The notes under the pieces were generated by a model. The model was not told where the DNA came from. It did no database searches and saw only the letters and a program-made list of their open reading frames with translations. Of a stretch of DNA of 64,000 nt, positions 40,120-51,000 are shown piece by piece. The DNA lies in the NCBI RefSeq assembly GCF_900168255.1, contig NZ_LT799838.1, positions 682,001-746,000 on the forward strand, in the 5' to 3' direction. This DNA comes from Psychrobacter sp. DAB_AL43B (GTDB lineage: Bacteria > Pseudomonadota > Gammaproteobacteria > Pseudomonadales > Moraxellaceae). Each line of letters starts with the position of its first letter. The first letter of the stretch is position 1. A program made the translations under genes and the position numbers.

Positions 40120-40220
40120 AGTGAATCGCTTAGAAAAAATGTAGAGTATGTGAACGATTCGTATAAAGCTGTTATTTATTTGACTCTATACGGCTCGTCC
40201 TCAAAGTGTGCTTAGCTGAC

Positions 40221-41204
40221 TTATTTATCAGCATAATTTAAATGTAGCTCTTTAATATAATCGACTTCATTTTTGCTACCAAGTACCACAGGGATACGCT
40301 GATGGATATCAGTTGGCTCTATATCTAAAATGCGATTAACCGCATCAGTTGCAGCGCCACCAGCACGTTCAATCAAAAGGCTCATCGGATTGGCTTCATA
40401 CATTAAGCGCAATTTACCTGCTTTATTAGCATACTTCGTATCAAATGGATAAGTGAAGAGACCACCGCGACATAAAATGCGATGCACGTCACCAACCATT
40501 GCTGCAACCCAGCGCATATTAAAATCGCGACCACGTACACCTGTTTCGCCAGCGATGAGTTCATCGATATATTGTTGCATCGGCGCGCGCCAGTAGCGGT
40601 AATTTGACGCGTTGATGGCATATTCGCTGGTATCGGCATCGATTTGGATGTTTTCTTGTATCAGTACATACTCATTCGTGTCTGGGTCTAGGCTAAACAT
40701 GACGACACTATCTGTGATGGTCAGTGCTAGGACGGTCGAGGTGCCGTATAATAAGTAACCTGCTGCTAGCTGCTGATTACCAGCTTGTAAGAAATCACTA
40801 TTTTCACTGGTTTGACCTTGGCGCTGATACGGTAGAATAGAAAAAATAGTACCAACGGCCATATTGATATCGATATTTGATGAGCCATCAAGGGGATCAA
40901 ATAGCACCAATAAACTGCCATCAGCATTGGCAGGAGTAGCATCATCCAGCTCTTCGGAAGCAACACCCGCACAATGTGCATTTTTTGCCAAAGCGTCTAA
41001 CAATAAATCATTGGCCAGTACGTCTAATTTTTTTTGATCCTCACCTTGGACGTTTTGATTGCCAGCTTCACCTAAGATATCTGCTAAAGCACCTTTTCTA
41101 AGTAGCTGTGAAATAGTCTTACCAACGTCAGCAACGGTAGTAATGACGTCATTAAGGGCAAGATTGGTTGCATGAGCTTTTAAATAGTTTGCTAGGGTCG
41201 TCAT
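40221..41204 (-). CDS. fbp: fructose-1,6-bisphosphatase class I
   Basis: Gluconeogenic phosphatase of 327 aa that converts fructose 1,6-bisphosphate to fructose 6-phosphate. The metal-binding signature [14 protein letters not shown] is near residue 110, and the substrate-binding [15 protein letters not shown] is near 265. The ATG at 41204 follows an AGGAAGC site and gives the standard length; an in-frame TTG at 41243 is rejected. Confidence 0.96.
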   Translation of the reverse strand: MTTLANYLKAHATNLALNDVITTVADVGKTISQLLRKGALADILGEAGNQNVQGEDQKKLDVLANDLLLDALAKNAHCAGVASEELDDATPANADGSLLVLFDPLDGSSNIDINMAVGTIFSILPYQRQGQTSENSDFLQAGNQQLAAGYLLYGTSTVLALTITDSVVMFSLDPDTNEYVLIQENIQIDADTSEYAINASNYRYWRAPMQQYIDELIAGETGVRGRDFNMRWVAAMVGDVHRILCRGGLFTYPFDTKYANKAGKLRLMYEANPMSLLIERAGGAATDAVNRILDIEPTDIHQRIPVVLGSKNEVDYIKELHLNYADK

Positions 41205-41607
41205 AATGCTTCCTAATAAATGGTATTGATAAATGAGATTCAAAGTTAAAGAGCAAGTGAGTGCTTAAGAAGTGTGGGAGTTAGTATTTAATACCCCTAA
41301 ATCTGGCAAATTATTAAATAGCCTGTACGGCATCTTTGTCCTGACCATAAAATCAGCTACACTATATGTATTATTGTTTATTGATATTTTTGGGAAGCTT
41401 ATTTTCGATCGTGGTTATTACAGCTTTACTTATATTGCTTAGCAGATGGCTAAGTCTATTTTATAGGGCTGGTGTCATTACGGTAAATTGTAGCAAATAA
41501 GCGTCAAAATGTCCTTGTATCTGTGCATATCAGCTATAAATGCTCGAACAAAAATGAATAAATGATTAATATAGACTCATATAAACTCAAAATAAAGACT
41601 TACCATT
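41205..41607. other. divergent spacer between fbp and pyrB
   Basis: A 403-base AT-rich region that must hold the fbp and pyrB promoters. CTTAGC and GCTAAG near 41440-41456 form a small inverted repeat. I saw no terminator-like attenuator directly before pyrB and no consensus promoter I would commit to. Confidence 0.3.
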
Positions 41608-42681
41608 ATGTCAAATTCTATCGATAGTAATTCACTACCTCCTATTGCAGCGACTGAGTCTGCAAAATTTGATTCTGACACCATTCATCATAAGCTTAAT
41701 ACCTCGTTAAGTCGTCCGCAGCTTAATAGCGATGGTAGTATTCGTCATTTTTTGGGTGTAGAGGGTCTTAATAAAGCACAGTTGCAGGCAATTATTGCAA
41801 AAGCTGAGACGTTTTTTGATGATAATGGGCAACTGATTAACCGTCCTGAGCTTGAAGGCTATACGGTAATGAATTTGTTTTTTGAGCCGTCAACTCGTAC
41901 ACGCACCACTTTTGAGGTAGCAGAAAAGCGTTTGGGTGCCAATGTACTGAATATCGATATTGAGCGCTCTAGCACCAAAAAAGGTGAAAGCTTGCGCGAT
42001 ACGCTGTGGAATTTGCAAGCGATGACGGCAGATATCTTTGTGGTACGGCATTCAGCATCAGGTGCTGCCCATTTTATGGCCACAGAAGTGACACCAGATA
42101 TTGCTATTATTAATGGCGGTGATGGCTGGCACGCCCATCCGACGCAAGGTATGCTCGATATGTTGACCATTCACCGTGAGGCGCCGCGCCCCTTTGAAGA
42201 GCTGTCGGTCGCTATCGTTGGTGATATTAAGCATTCTCGGGTCGCACGCTCTGATATCAGTGCGCTGCAAACTTTAGGTGTTAAAGATATCCGTGTCTGC
42301 GCGCCTCGTACCTTATTGCCAAAAGGGATTGAGCGTTTTGGGGTGCAAGTTTATGAAAATATGAATGAATGCGTGACCGACTGTGATGTCATTATGGGAT
42401 TAAGAATACAAAACGAGCGGATCGGCTCGCCGCTATTGGCATCATCGAGTGAGTATTATAAGCATTATGGTATTACCCCAGAGCGGTTAGCACTGGCCAA
42501 ACCTGATGCGCTAGTCATGCACCCAGGACCAATGAACCGCGGTGTTGAGATTGCCTCAAGCGTTGCTGATGGCGTGCAATCTGTGATTTTGAAGCAGGTT
42601 AATAATGGTATTGCTATTCGTATGGCGGTATTGGCATTGGCAATGGAAGGTCAACGCGCTCATCAAGCAGCTAGTAAATAA
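41608..42681 (+). CDS. pyrB: aspartate carbamoyltransferase catalytic subunit
   Basis: Committed step of pyrimidine synthesis, making carbamoyl aspartate; 357 aa. The carbamoyl-phosphate motif [31 protein letters not shown] and the C-terminal [12 protein letters not shown] are diagnostic. About 35 extra N-terminal residues exceed the E. coli chain, as in Pseudomonas-type enzymes, where the N-terminus and the partner dihydroorotase-like subunit form a large complex. A pyrC-like gene follows 72 bases later. No pyrI is seen. Confidence 0.95.
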   Translation: MSNSIDSNSLPPIAATESAKFDSDTIHHKLNTSLSRPQLNSDGSIRHFLGVEGLNKAQLQAIIAKAETFFDDNGQLINRPELEGYTVMNLFFEPSTRTRTTFEVAEKRLGANVLNIDIERSSTKKGESLRDTLWNLQAMTADIFVVRHSASGAAHFMATEVTPDIAIINGGDGWHAHPTQGMLDMLTIHREAPRPFEELSVAIVGDIKHSRVARSDISALQTLGVKDIRVCAPRTLLPKGIERFGVQVYENMNECVTDCDVIMGLRIQNERIGSPLLASSSEYYKHYGITPERLALAKPDALVMHPGPMNRGVEIASSVADGVQSVILKQVNNGIAIRMAVLALAMEGQRAHQAASK

Positions 42682-42753
42682 TATCTGACCTAATATTTTG
42701 CTAGCCAATTTTATTCTTATTTATCCCATTTTATTGATACGGTAATAACGCTC

Positions 42754-43965
42754 ATGTCCACTATGATAAACCCTGATGCACCGATACTTGATTGTCTTCC
42801 TAAAATATTTAAGGATTCACTACCAAGCGCAGTAACCACTAAACTGACTGCACTTGAAGCTGGACATGAAATGTGGCTGCTGCCACCATTGGTTGATTTG
42901 TGCGCCCGCTTACGTGAGCCAGGACAACAACAACATGGCACGTTGGAATCAGAAGGGCGAGCTGCCCGCGCCAATGGTTTTTTGCATGTGGTCATTCCGC
43001 CCGATACCAATCCTATCTTGGAAAACGGTTCACTATTAAAAGGTTTACGTGAGCGTGCGCTTGATGATGGCGGCATTTACTTACATATTTTAGGTGCCTT
43101 GACCGCAGGGTTAGAGGGCGAACGTCCATCTAACATCGCTGGATTAAAAAAAGGTGGCTGTATTGCCGTCTCTAATGCTCGTCGACCTTTTCGCAATGAT
43201 TTAGTGCTCTTACGTACCCTCGAGTATGCCGCGACTTTTGGCATGAAAGTCTTCTTTTATCCTGATGAGCCCAGTTTGTCTGGAGATGGGGTTGCGCATG
43301 AAGGCTACATCGCCTCCTATCATGGGCTACAAGGTATTCCATGGATTGCTGAAACGGTCGCTTTATCTACCCAGTTATTAATGGTTGAAGAAACCGGTAT
43401 TGCTGCTCACTTTAGTCAGTTATCGTGTAAGTCTTCAATCGAGCTGATGCGCTGGGCAAAAAATAAAAAACTGCCAGTGACTTGTGATGTGGCCATGCAT
43501 CAGCTGTATTTAACCGATGATAATTTGGAAGGCTTTAATTCTATGGCCTATGTACTGCCGCCATTGCGTAGTAATACCGATCAAAAAGCGCTACTTCGCG
43601 GTTTAAAAGACGGCACCATTGATGCGATTTGTAGTCATCATGAGCCATTGAACAGTACGGCTAAAAAAGCACCGTTTGAAGAAAGTACACCAGGTATTTC
43701 AAACTTTGATACTTTTATGGCGCTGGCGTGTCAATTGGTACGTGATGAGGTGCTGACATTAGAGCAATTGGTCGATAAAATCTGTCTTAATCCTGCAAAA
43801 ATTGCCGGTATTAGCGAGCAATATGAAAATATCGGTGGCGCTGTGTTGGTTGATCCTAATTTAGAGTGGCAAGTGACCGCGGAAACGATGCAATCTAGTG
43901 GTAAAAATACCCCTTTCTTTAATCAGCAGCTGCAAGGGCGCGTTGTGGAGACTTTCTTTGGTTAA
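42754..43965 (+). CDS. pyrC': dihydroorotase-like protein (PyrC'), probably inactive
   Basis: Dihydroorotase homologue of 403 aa next to pyrB. The canonical zinc motif DxHxHLREPG is replaced by DLCARLREPG, so both metal-binding histidines are missing, and the usual catalytic DH pair reads SHHEP (Asp to His). The rest of the fold is retained. In Pseudomonas such a pseudo-dihydroorotase is the structural partner of PyrB, and a separate active PyrC exists. I infer the same role. Sequence shows the substitutions directly; loss of activity is inferred. Confidence 0.88.
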   Translation: MSTMINPDAPILDCLPKIFKDSLPSAVTTKLTALEAGHEMWLLPPLVDLCARLREPGQQQHGTLESEGRAARANGFLHVVIPPDTNPILENGSLLKGLRERALDDGGIYLHILGALTAGLEGERPSNIAGLKKGGCIAVSNARRPFRNDLVLLRTLEYAATFGMKVFFYPDEPSLSGDGVAHEGYIASYHGLQGIPWIAETVALSTQLLMVEETGIAAHFSQLSCKSSIELMRWAKNKKLPVTCDVAMHQLYLTDDNLEGFNSMAYVLPPLRSNTDQKALLRGLKDGTIDAICSHHEPLNSTAKKAPFEESTPGISNFDTFMALACQLVRDEVLTLEQLVDKICLNPAKIAGISEQYENIGGAVLVDPNLEWQVTAETMQSSGKNTPFFNQQLQGRVVETFFG

Positions 43966-44461
43966 CTGGTCTGGTCAGGACGATAATCAGCGACATAAAA
44001 AGAGCGAGTCTAGCGAATCTATTAAAGCCGTTGCGATCTATGAGGTTGTTAAAGGTATCGGTGCGCTGTTAGGGGCTATTGCATTATGGCAGTGGCATAA
44101 AGATATGGAGCAATGGTTGTCAACGGCCACCCATTCTTGGCGACAGTACTTTGGTCAACTGCTCGCTCCACAAGTTGATAGCGCGGTACAGATCGCACAG
44201 CAAGCCAGTAAAAACTGGACAGTGTTTCTATTAATAATATTTGCTTATGCCAGTCTGCGCTTCATTGAAGCATATGGATTGTGGCAAGATAAGACTTGGG
44301 CCTATTGGTTTGGCGTCATAGGCTATGGAATATTTATTCCTATCGAACTGTATTATCTGATTGTCAGCCCGTTCGACTGGTTTAAACTGGGTATTTTAGC
44401 TCTTAATATCATTATTGTCATTGTGGTTTATCGTAATATGAAGCGTAAAGGCTTGATATAA
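43958..44461 (+). CDS. DUF2127 family membrane protein
   Basis: Protein of about 167 aa with four likely membrane segments (about 25-42, 90-105, 113-130 and 140-158). The N-terminal IKAVAIYEVVKGIGALLGAI fits DUF2127. The function is unknown. The probable start is a TTG at 43958 with a GGAG site seven bases upstream, overlapping the end of the dihydroorotase-like gene by eight bases; a GTG at 43898 is the longer alternative. The overlap implies cotranscription with pyrB and pyrC'. Confidence 0.75.
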   Translation: MVNWSGQDDNQRHKKSESSESIKAVAIYEVVKGIGALLGAIALWQWHKDMEQWLSTATHSWRQYFGQLLAPQVDSAVQIAQQASKNWTVFLLIIFAYASLRFIEAYGLWQDKTWAYWFGVIGYGIFIPIELYYLIVSPFDWFKLGILALNIIIVIVVYRNMKRKGLI

Positions 44462-44534
44462 CAGTACTTTCCGATACGAGCTTTTGCTAAATAATGAGTT
44501 TTTACTAAATAATATTGCTTTGACCATAATAATA

Positions 44535-44573
44535 AAAGCCAGCATAAAGAGATTATCTTTAGTGCTGGCTTCT
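44535..44573. terminator. bidirectional terminator at 44.5 kb
   Basis: AAGCCAGCA (44536-44544) pairs with TGCTGGCTT (44563-44571), and an inner TAAAGA/TCTTTA extends the stem with one bulge. It lies between convergent DUF2127 and antiporter genes. Confidence 0.7.
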
Positions 44574-44628
44574 TATTAGTTGAAATCACTGTGTGTTTTT
44601 CGACTTAAAGTACAATGTTATTATTTTT

Positions 44629-45906
44629 CTAAACGTCCAATGCTTTTTTATTAACAGGAGAAATAGTTTTGGCTACTTTACCGACACTCAAACCTTGAAT
44701 TAAGATAGAGAACACTACTACAGCGTAAGTTAATGCTAGTAAAACATCGCGCTCAGTTCCTGTAGGCAGCTGTAGTACTAATGCGACAGATATACCACCG
44801 CGCAGACCACCCCACGTTAATACTTTCCAAGCGCCTACTGGTAGATTAAGTTGGTGTCTAAAAATTCTAGTGGTCATGCCTACCACGATCAGCCGAGCAA
44901 GTAGGGCAATGATAATAGTCAAGCCTGCGGCAATAAATAAATTACCAGAATAGGCAATTATCACTACTTCTAAACCAATTAAAACAAACAAAATCGCGTT
45001 TAAAATCTCATCAATTAATTCCCAAAATAGATCAATATAGTGACGCGTCTTATCACTCATCGCTAATTCTCGCCCGCGATTACCGACCATCAGCCCCATC
45101 ATCACCATTGCCAAAGGTCCTGATAGATGCCAATGGCTGGCAAGTGCATAGCCACCTATCACGCCTGCAAGTGTTAATAACACTTCTTCTTGATAGCTAT
45201 CGATACTTTTGAGCATATAATATAAGATTGCCCCAAGTACCAAGCCAAAGATAATACCGCCACCAGCTTCAACTGCCAGCGTATGCGCCACATAATTTAC
45301 AGTTGGAATATCACCGCTAGATAAAATCCCGAGCAGTATCACAAAAATAACGACGCCAATACCATCATTAAATAACGACTCACCAGCGATAACGGTTTCA
45401 ATACTTTTGGGTGCGCCTGCTGATGCCAAAATGCCCATCACGGCAATGGGGTCGGTCGGTGATATCAAGGCACCAAATAATAAACACCAAATAAATGGCA
45501 GAGCGAACCCTAAAAGCGGTAGCATAAAATAAATGGCGGTGGCAATGAGTACTGCTGATATGACAGTACCCAAACAAGCAAGGATACCAATGGGTAGCTT
45601 ATAACGCTTTAAGTCACCAATATTGACATGTAAGGCACCGGCAAATAGTAGCATCGAGAGCATGCCATCGAGTAATACTTCGGTAAAATCAAGCTGGTTT
45701 AATAAGCTGATCTCATAATCAATTAGCTGATCAAAGCCTAAAAACCCTAAAAATATCGCCCCAATAGATAATAATATAGAGATGACCATGACACCGATAG
45801 TGGTCGGTAGACCAATAAAGCGATGATTCACATAAGTCAGTAGGGCAGTGATAGATAAAAAGATAGCACTGATTTCAAGTATAGTCAGACTGGTTGCAGA
45901 TGCCAT
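44629..45906 (-). CDS. CPA1-type sodium/proton antiporter
   Basis: Inner-membrane monovalent cation/proton antiporter of 425 aa with about 11-12 membrane helices. The family motifs ALISPTDPIAVMGIL and GESLFNDGIGVVIFV, which hold the ion-binding Asp residues, are present in the middle, and WGGLRGGISVALVLQLP lies near the C-terminus. Ion preference cannot be told from sequence. There is no large cytoplasmic C-terminal domain. The ATG at 45906 is the first in frame. Confidence 0.93.
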   Translation of the reverse strand: MASATSLTILEISAIFLSITALLTYVNHRFIGLPTTIGVMVISILLSIGAIFLGFLGFDQLIDYEISLLNQLDFTEVLLDGMLSMLLFAGALHVNIGDLKRYKLPIGILACLGTVISAVLIATAIYFMLPLLGFALPFIWCLLFGALISPTDPIAVMGILASAGAPKSIETVIAGESLFNDGIGVVIFVILLGILSSGDIPTVNYVAHTLAVEAGGGIIFGLVLGAILYYMLKSIDSYQEEVLLTLAGVIGGYALASHWHLSGPLAMVMMGLMVGNRGRELAMSDKTRHYIDLFWELIDEILNAILFVLIGLEVVIIAYSGNLFIAAGLTIIIALLARLIVVGMTTRIFRHQLNLPVGAWKVLTWGGLRGGISVALVLQLPTGTERDVLLALTYAVVVFSILIQGLSVGKVAKTISPVNKKALDV

Positions 45907-46057
45907 AAAAAAAGTCTCAGATGAATATAAAAATGATTCTAACCCTAAAATCTGTAAGGGTTAGACAAAATGTTAGTTTTGTTGTTTGTCTGGTTTTTAT
46001 ATTGTCTACGATTAATATTGATATGAATAACAAAAAATTCCTATAAATAATAAAATT

Positions 46058-47695
46058 TTATCTTGATTGCCTCTGTAGTGTTTTATTAATTTGCGCATCA
46101 AACTGACTAATATATTCAAAATGTTGATGCTTAGCATTATTACTATGAATAAATTGCCTCGCTTCATTAGACATTGCTTTGAGATCTGTTATTAACTCTT
46201 CATAGCTCAGGTTTTCTTCTCCTGCGCGTTCAATCAGTGTGAGCTCATGTAATAGCGTTTGCTGCTGAGCGTTATTCACACAAGCGTAATTAAGATCGGT
46301 CATAGCCTGACATAATGCCTTTAATACCATTAAATCAGCCGTTGCATAACGCCGTATCTCACCAAGAGAGGTATCGATAAAGGCAGCTATCGTAGGATTT
46401 TTAGTAACCACAGCCAATATTGCTACTCGCTGCTGATTGACTAGAATGTCAGATTTCTCTTGGTTATTTCTATCGCTGTCATTCTGGTCGTGAGGCGGTG
46501 TGTAAAAATGATAAGGGCTTGGAGGCTGACGTTGAAACATGACACTCAAGCACGTGGTCAATGATTGGACACAATTGACCGCCGTTTTTGGATCATTTAT
46601 ACCAGGAGATAACGCCCGCACTGCGACTTCAGTGACTTGCCCTAAACTATAAGCGATATCATTAGAGTGCACAGACTGGCTTTCAAGATGGATACAAGTA
46701 TTGAGTCGCTGCCAAAATAGCCCATCTGGCGCGCGTGGAATAATAGCTAAGCCAGAGGTTTTGGTTTTTTGTAGATGACTGTCATGATCGGCAGGATGCT
46801 GATAAAAATGTCCGATGACATTCTTATCGGTAACAAATTGACCCAAGCTGGTATGTAGCTGTACTACACCGCCATAATCTTGCGCCAAAGTAATCAGCGA
46901 CTCTATATAAATTTGCTGTAGATAACCTGAGCTTGGCGCGATGATAGCGGTTGCTGTCCAAGATTGGAAATGCTCAACATCATGATGCGTCACATCACGT
47001 TGATGCTGAATCTCACAGCTGTCCTTGTACCAGTAATGAATATTTCTAAGCGCCTCATTACTGGCACCGTGAATGACATGCGATGCCTGTATAGCATGTA
47101 CCATATGCTGGACAAAATAAACCAATAACAAGGCACAAATGATGGCCATGATAATAGCAAAGGTTACCGATAATTGCGGTACACCAAAAGCCACATCATA
47201 TTTATGAATAGATTTTAAAACCAATAAGCTGTAACTAAAAGTACCAATAAATGCGCCCAGTACGAACTGGTTTGGCGTATCGGTCAGAAAGTTACGTAGC
47301 AGCCGTGGACCAAACTGCGATGAGGCCATCGATAAGACGGCAATAGTAATTGAAAAGGTCGTTCCTGCGACCCCAAGTACTGCGCCTGCAATCGCGGTCA
47401 TAATCGCACGTGCGGCCTGATCGTCGCCAGTAAATGCAAAGCTGATCTCTCTGACTGTTTCACGATCAAAATGTTCATCAATGGTAACGAGTATGGGCGC
47501 AAGTAAGATGCCTACCAGCACACAAGCTGTTGGAATAAACCAATAAGAGCCAAGCAATTGCTGCCATAAGTTTTTTAGGCGCTCAGGTAAATTGGTTAGA
47601 TTTTGTAGTGACCATAGCTGTAGAAACTGCCTAAGTCTGTGCTTAACTGCCGTTAGAATCTGTTTAAGCAGGCTTGTTTTGGGGTCTTTGCTCAA
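46058..47695 (-). CDS. DUF2254 family membrane protein
   Basis: Protein of about 545 aa with four membrane segments in the first 220 residues (about 50-68, 100-130, 145-160 and 180-200) and a soluble C-terminal region. GVAGTTFSITIAVLSMASSQ and SPGINDPKTAVNC are DUF2254 hallmarks. The function is unknown. No ATG suits the start; TTG 47695 lies nine bases after a GGAG site and TTG 47710 is the longer option. The long spacing to its neighbours suggests a single-gene unit. Confidence 0.82.
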   Translation of the reverse strand: MSKDPKTSLLKQILTAVKHRLRQFLQLWSLQNLTNLPERLKNLWQQLLGSYWFIPTACVLVGILLAPILVTIDEHFDRETVREISFAFTGDDQAARAIMTAIAGAVLGVAGTTFSITIAVLSMASSQFGPRLLRNFLTDTPNQFVLGAFIGTFSYSLLVLKSIHKYDVAFGVPQLSVTFAIIMAIICALLLVYFVQHMVHAIQASHVIHGASNEALRNIHYWYKDSCEIQHQRDVTHHDVEHFQSWTATAIIAPSSGYLQQIYIESLITLAQDYGGVVQLHTSLGQFVTDKNVIGHFYQHPADHDSHLQKTKTSGLAIIPRAPDGLFWQRLNTCIHLESQSVHSNDIAYSLGQVTEVAVRALSPGINDPKTAVNCVQSLTTCLSVMFQRQPPSPYHFYTPPHDQNDSDRNNQEKSDILVNQQRVAILAVVTKNPTIAAFIDTSLGEIRRYATADLMVLKALCQAMTDLNYACVNNAQQQTLLHELTLIERAGEENLSYEELITDLKAMSNEARQFIHSNNAKHQHFEYISQFDAQINKTLQRQSR

Positions 47696-48016
47696 CGTTG
47701 TCAGCTCCAAAATTCATACTACTGTCTTACTTCGATGCCAATCAGAAAAATAATAATACTCTTGGCACAACAAAAGCGCTTAAAAGTAAATTACCTTATC
47801 ATATAGAGTTACGCTATCAAAAATTTAATAAAAAAATAAGCCCCTATTAATAGGAGCTTGTTTTTAGCATTATAAAGTTTTAATAATGGAGGATTTTAAT
47901 GATGGAAAGCTCTAATAGTAAGTAATAGTATCAAACTCGAATTCTGAGTTAACACCGTTCATTACTGATTCCAGCCATTATTACCATCGTAAGCCGTCAA
48001 GCTTCCGTGTTATCTA
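47696..48016. other. spacer between the protease and DUF2254 genes
   Basis: A 321-base non-coding stretch. The only structure is a near-perfect hairpin at 47838-47859 that probably terminates the minus-strand protease gene. The remaining DNA should hold the DUF2254 promoter. Confidence 0.4.
47838..47859 (-). terminator. probable terminator of the M66-like gene
   Basis: AAGCCCCTATT and AATAGGAGCTT pair with one mismatch. On the minus strand it is followed by TTATTTTTTT, fitting an intrinsic terminator for the gene ending at 48017; on the plus strand a GTTTTT also follows. Confidence 0.6.
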
Positions 48017-51000
48017 TTAACTGACCAAATTGTCAATCCAAGTGCTTATCGCGGTGCTTACTTTTGCTAGTACTGACGGCTCTTCTGTAGTGTCCATACT
48101 TAATGACCGTGTTTGCAAATTATCCGTCGTTACTGGTTGTTTTTGTAGACTATCTACGATTAACGGTAGATTGTTACCAGCTGTCGCTAAGATAAAGCTT
48201 GGGTTTTTGGTCAGCGTCGTCCATTTCTGATTCCATCCACCATTACAGTTGTAAGTAATTAAGCTCCCGCGGTTATCTACTAAATGACCCGTTCGTAAAT
48301 CAAAGCATTTGTTGCCTTGTTTGATTTGGTTGGTACCGTTCATCTCCCAAACTTGCGCTGGTGAGTCCAAGCTACAAGCGCCCAAATTTACCCAAGAACC
48401 TTGTTCCGTCAAACACTGATCCAATGCCATTTTACTATGGATTTTACCCTTAAGATCGTAAACCCACTGTTCAGAGTCATCACCAGTACAGCCACTTTCT
48501 CCACTAATAAAGCTATTTAACTTACCATTTTCTAGTTTTTCAACTTTTAGACAGTTGTTGCCGTTACGTATAGTAGCAACATTTTCTAAAGGGTTGTCAT
48601 CCTGTAGATCTAACCATTTCACAAACTGCTGAAATTCGCTGAGTGCTTCAGGCTCTTTCTTGCTTAAATCAGTACGATACACATTGACCCAACGGTTTAA
48701 GCGGTAGATGGTTTCTTGTTGCTTTTCATAACGCTCTAATGTTTCCAATGCTTGCGGGCTGAGCTCATCACGATACTCTTTATAAGAATCATATAATAAT
48801 TTACCATTGGTATTCAAAACAACCGTCGGATTTTCTGCTTGGGCGATGAGCTGCTGTTCTAAGCCCGGTAACTCTACCTTTCTTAGTGCCGTATAGCCAT
48901 GTTCTTTACCAAAGGTAACCGCTGGTCTGATAGGGTCGCTATATTGACGAATATCAATTGTCGATAGCTGTACTTGTGCTTCATTGGCCTTTTTACAGTA
49001 CAAATCCACTTTTTTCGGATCTTCAGCAATCGCTAAATTGACATGGAATTTATTGGCATTGCCATTCATGCGATTAGGGGACAAGGCAATATTATTAACC
49101 GTGCTATTACTATAAGTGACGCTCAACCAGCAGCTTGCCGCTTCTAGCGAGTTATTTGGCGTAGGTAAATCAAAAACATTACCCCAGTTACCGCGTGCCT
49201 CAGGATAAATGATCCCTTTTTGCGCCACAGGATCATAACCGCCTAAGATGGTGAAAACCGGCACACCTTGTAAGCGTGGTTTTAAGTAATTACCGTCGGC
49301 ACTGTTGTACCAAACATTACCAGATCTCGGTACTTTAGGCTGGATTACTTCCATCTTTCGAAGTTCGGCATTCCATTTTTTATAACCTGTCGGTGAACTC
49401 GTATCAAATACTGCTTTATCAAATGCTGGTTGTATTTTTATTTTGGTACTGTAGCCGGTGTAATGGGTGTAGTCTGAATAAGCGCCACTCTGTGAGCCGC
49501 CAGACATCGCGTCACGGCCGTAGCCATAGGTGGCTAAGAAAAGAGGTTTGCCACTGAGACCATCACCTTCGACTTGTCGCGGCCAGTCTAAGTTACCGCG
49601 CATTTTGTTTCTAAAACCATTATAGCCCCAGCCGCTGTCGGCATGATGCTCGGCCCAGAAATAATCGCCGCCCGATGCACCAGGGTAATGGCCTAAGCCA
49701 TAATGATGGCCGATTTCATGACTAAACTCATTCCTGACCGAATCGATAATGGTCAGCATGCCATTACCACCACTTAAGCCGTGGTTATGTTCGCCATTGG
49801 CATATTTACCGCGGGCATGGTGCGCATTGACGTTTTGAGTCAGCTGTGGCTGTTCTTGGCTGTGTAGCGATGCGCTAGTCACGCCCCAATTGGCTAAGTT
49901 TATGCCGACACCAAAGGTTGCTTTTGCGGTATTTTCACGCATATCACCATTATACATGCCACCGTCTGAGCTACTCACCGAATCATAAATGGTGCCATTG
50001 CCCACCATCACTTGATCAAGCTTCATGTCATCATATACAGCAACGGTCATTTGTGCCGCTGGAATGGTTTGGAAGTAGTCTGAACCGGCTCTTTCTGGGT
50101 CACGTAACATGTAGTGACCCCAAGATTGAGGCGGAGCAGTTAACATACCTAAACGGATATTGGTTAATACCAGCTCGCCAGGTGCAGCAAAGTCTATTTT
50201 ATCTTCTAATAAATCACCGCTACGCTTCTTCTCATCCACAATGCGGATTTTAAGACCACCTTCTACCTCATTCCATTTGAGTTTGGTCGACCATGCGCGA
50301 TTACTGTAAGAGACGCGAGGACGTTTGTCAGTATTGGTCTGATCAGTGGCTGGGATTCTAGTCGGATCGGCTAAGTTGACGCTGCGTAATAAAGCTCCAT
50401 CTTTATAGATCTCTGCCACAAGATTATTAACGTCACCCATCTCAGGAGTAGGGGTCACTAATAACAGCGCTTCTTTTTCTGCCGTCAGGCGCGGCATGTT
50501 TTTTGCTTCATTGCCCTGCGGATCAACAGTATGATTCTGGCCAAACTGAATCATCGCTTGGAAAGTGCCGACTAAATCTGGACGGATATCTCGAATCGTT
50601 CCTGCTCTGCCAGCGTGGTCAAAAAACCCTAATAAATAGGCATCAGCGATATCTTTCTTTGGCTCTGGATATTTGAGTTTTGTACCTGGCCCGATTGGCG
50701 TCGAGGGAATACTCGGTATACTTGGTCCAATTGGTGTTGAAGGAATACTTGGTGTACTTGGTCCAATGGGTGTTGAAGGAATACTTGGTGTACTTGGTCC
50801 AATTGGTGTTGAAGGAATACTTGGTATACTTGGTCCAATTGGTGTTGAAGGAATACTTGGTGTACTTGGCCCAATTGGTGTTGAAGGAATACTTGGTGTA
50901 CTCGGTCCAATTGGTGTTGAAGGAACAGTTGTCACAGGCGGGTTAACAGGCGGGTTAACAGGCGGGTTAACAGGCGGGTTAACAGGTGGAGTCACTGGTG

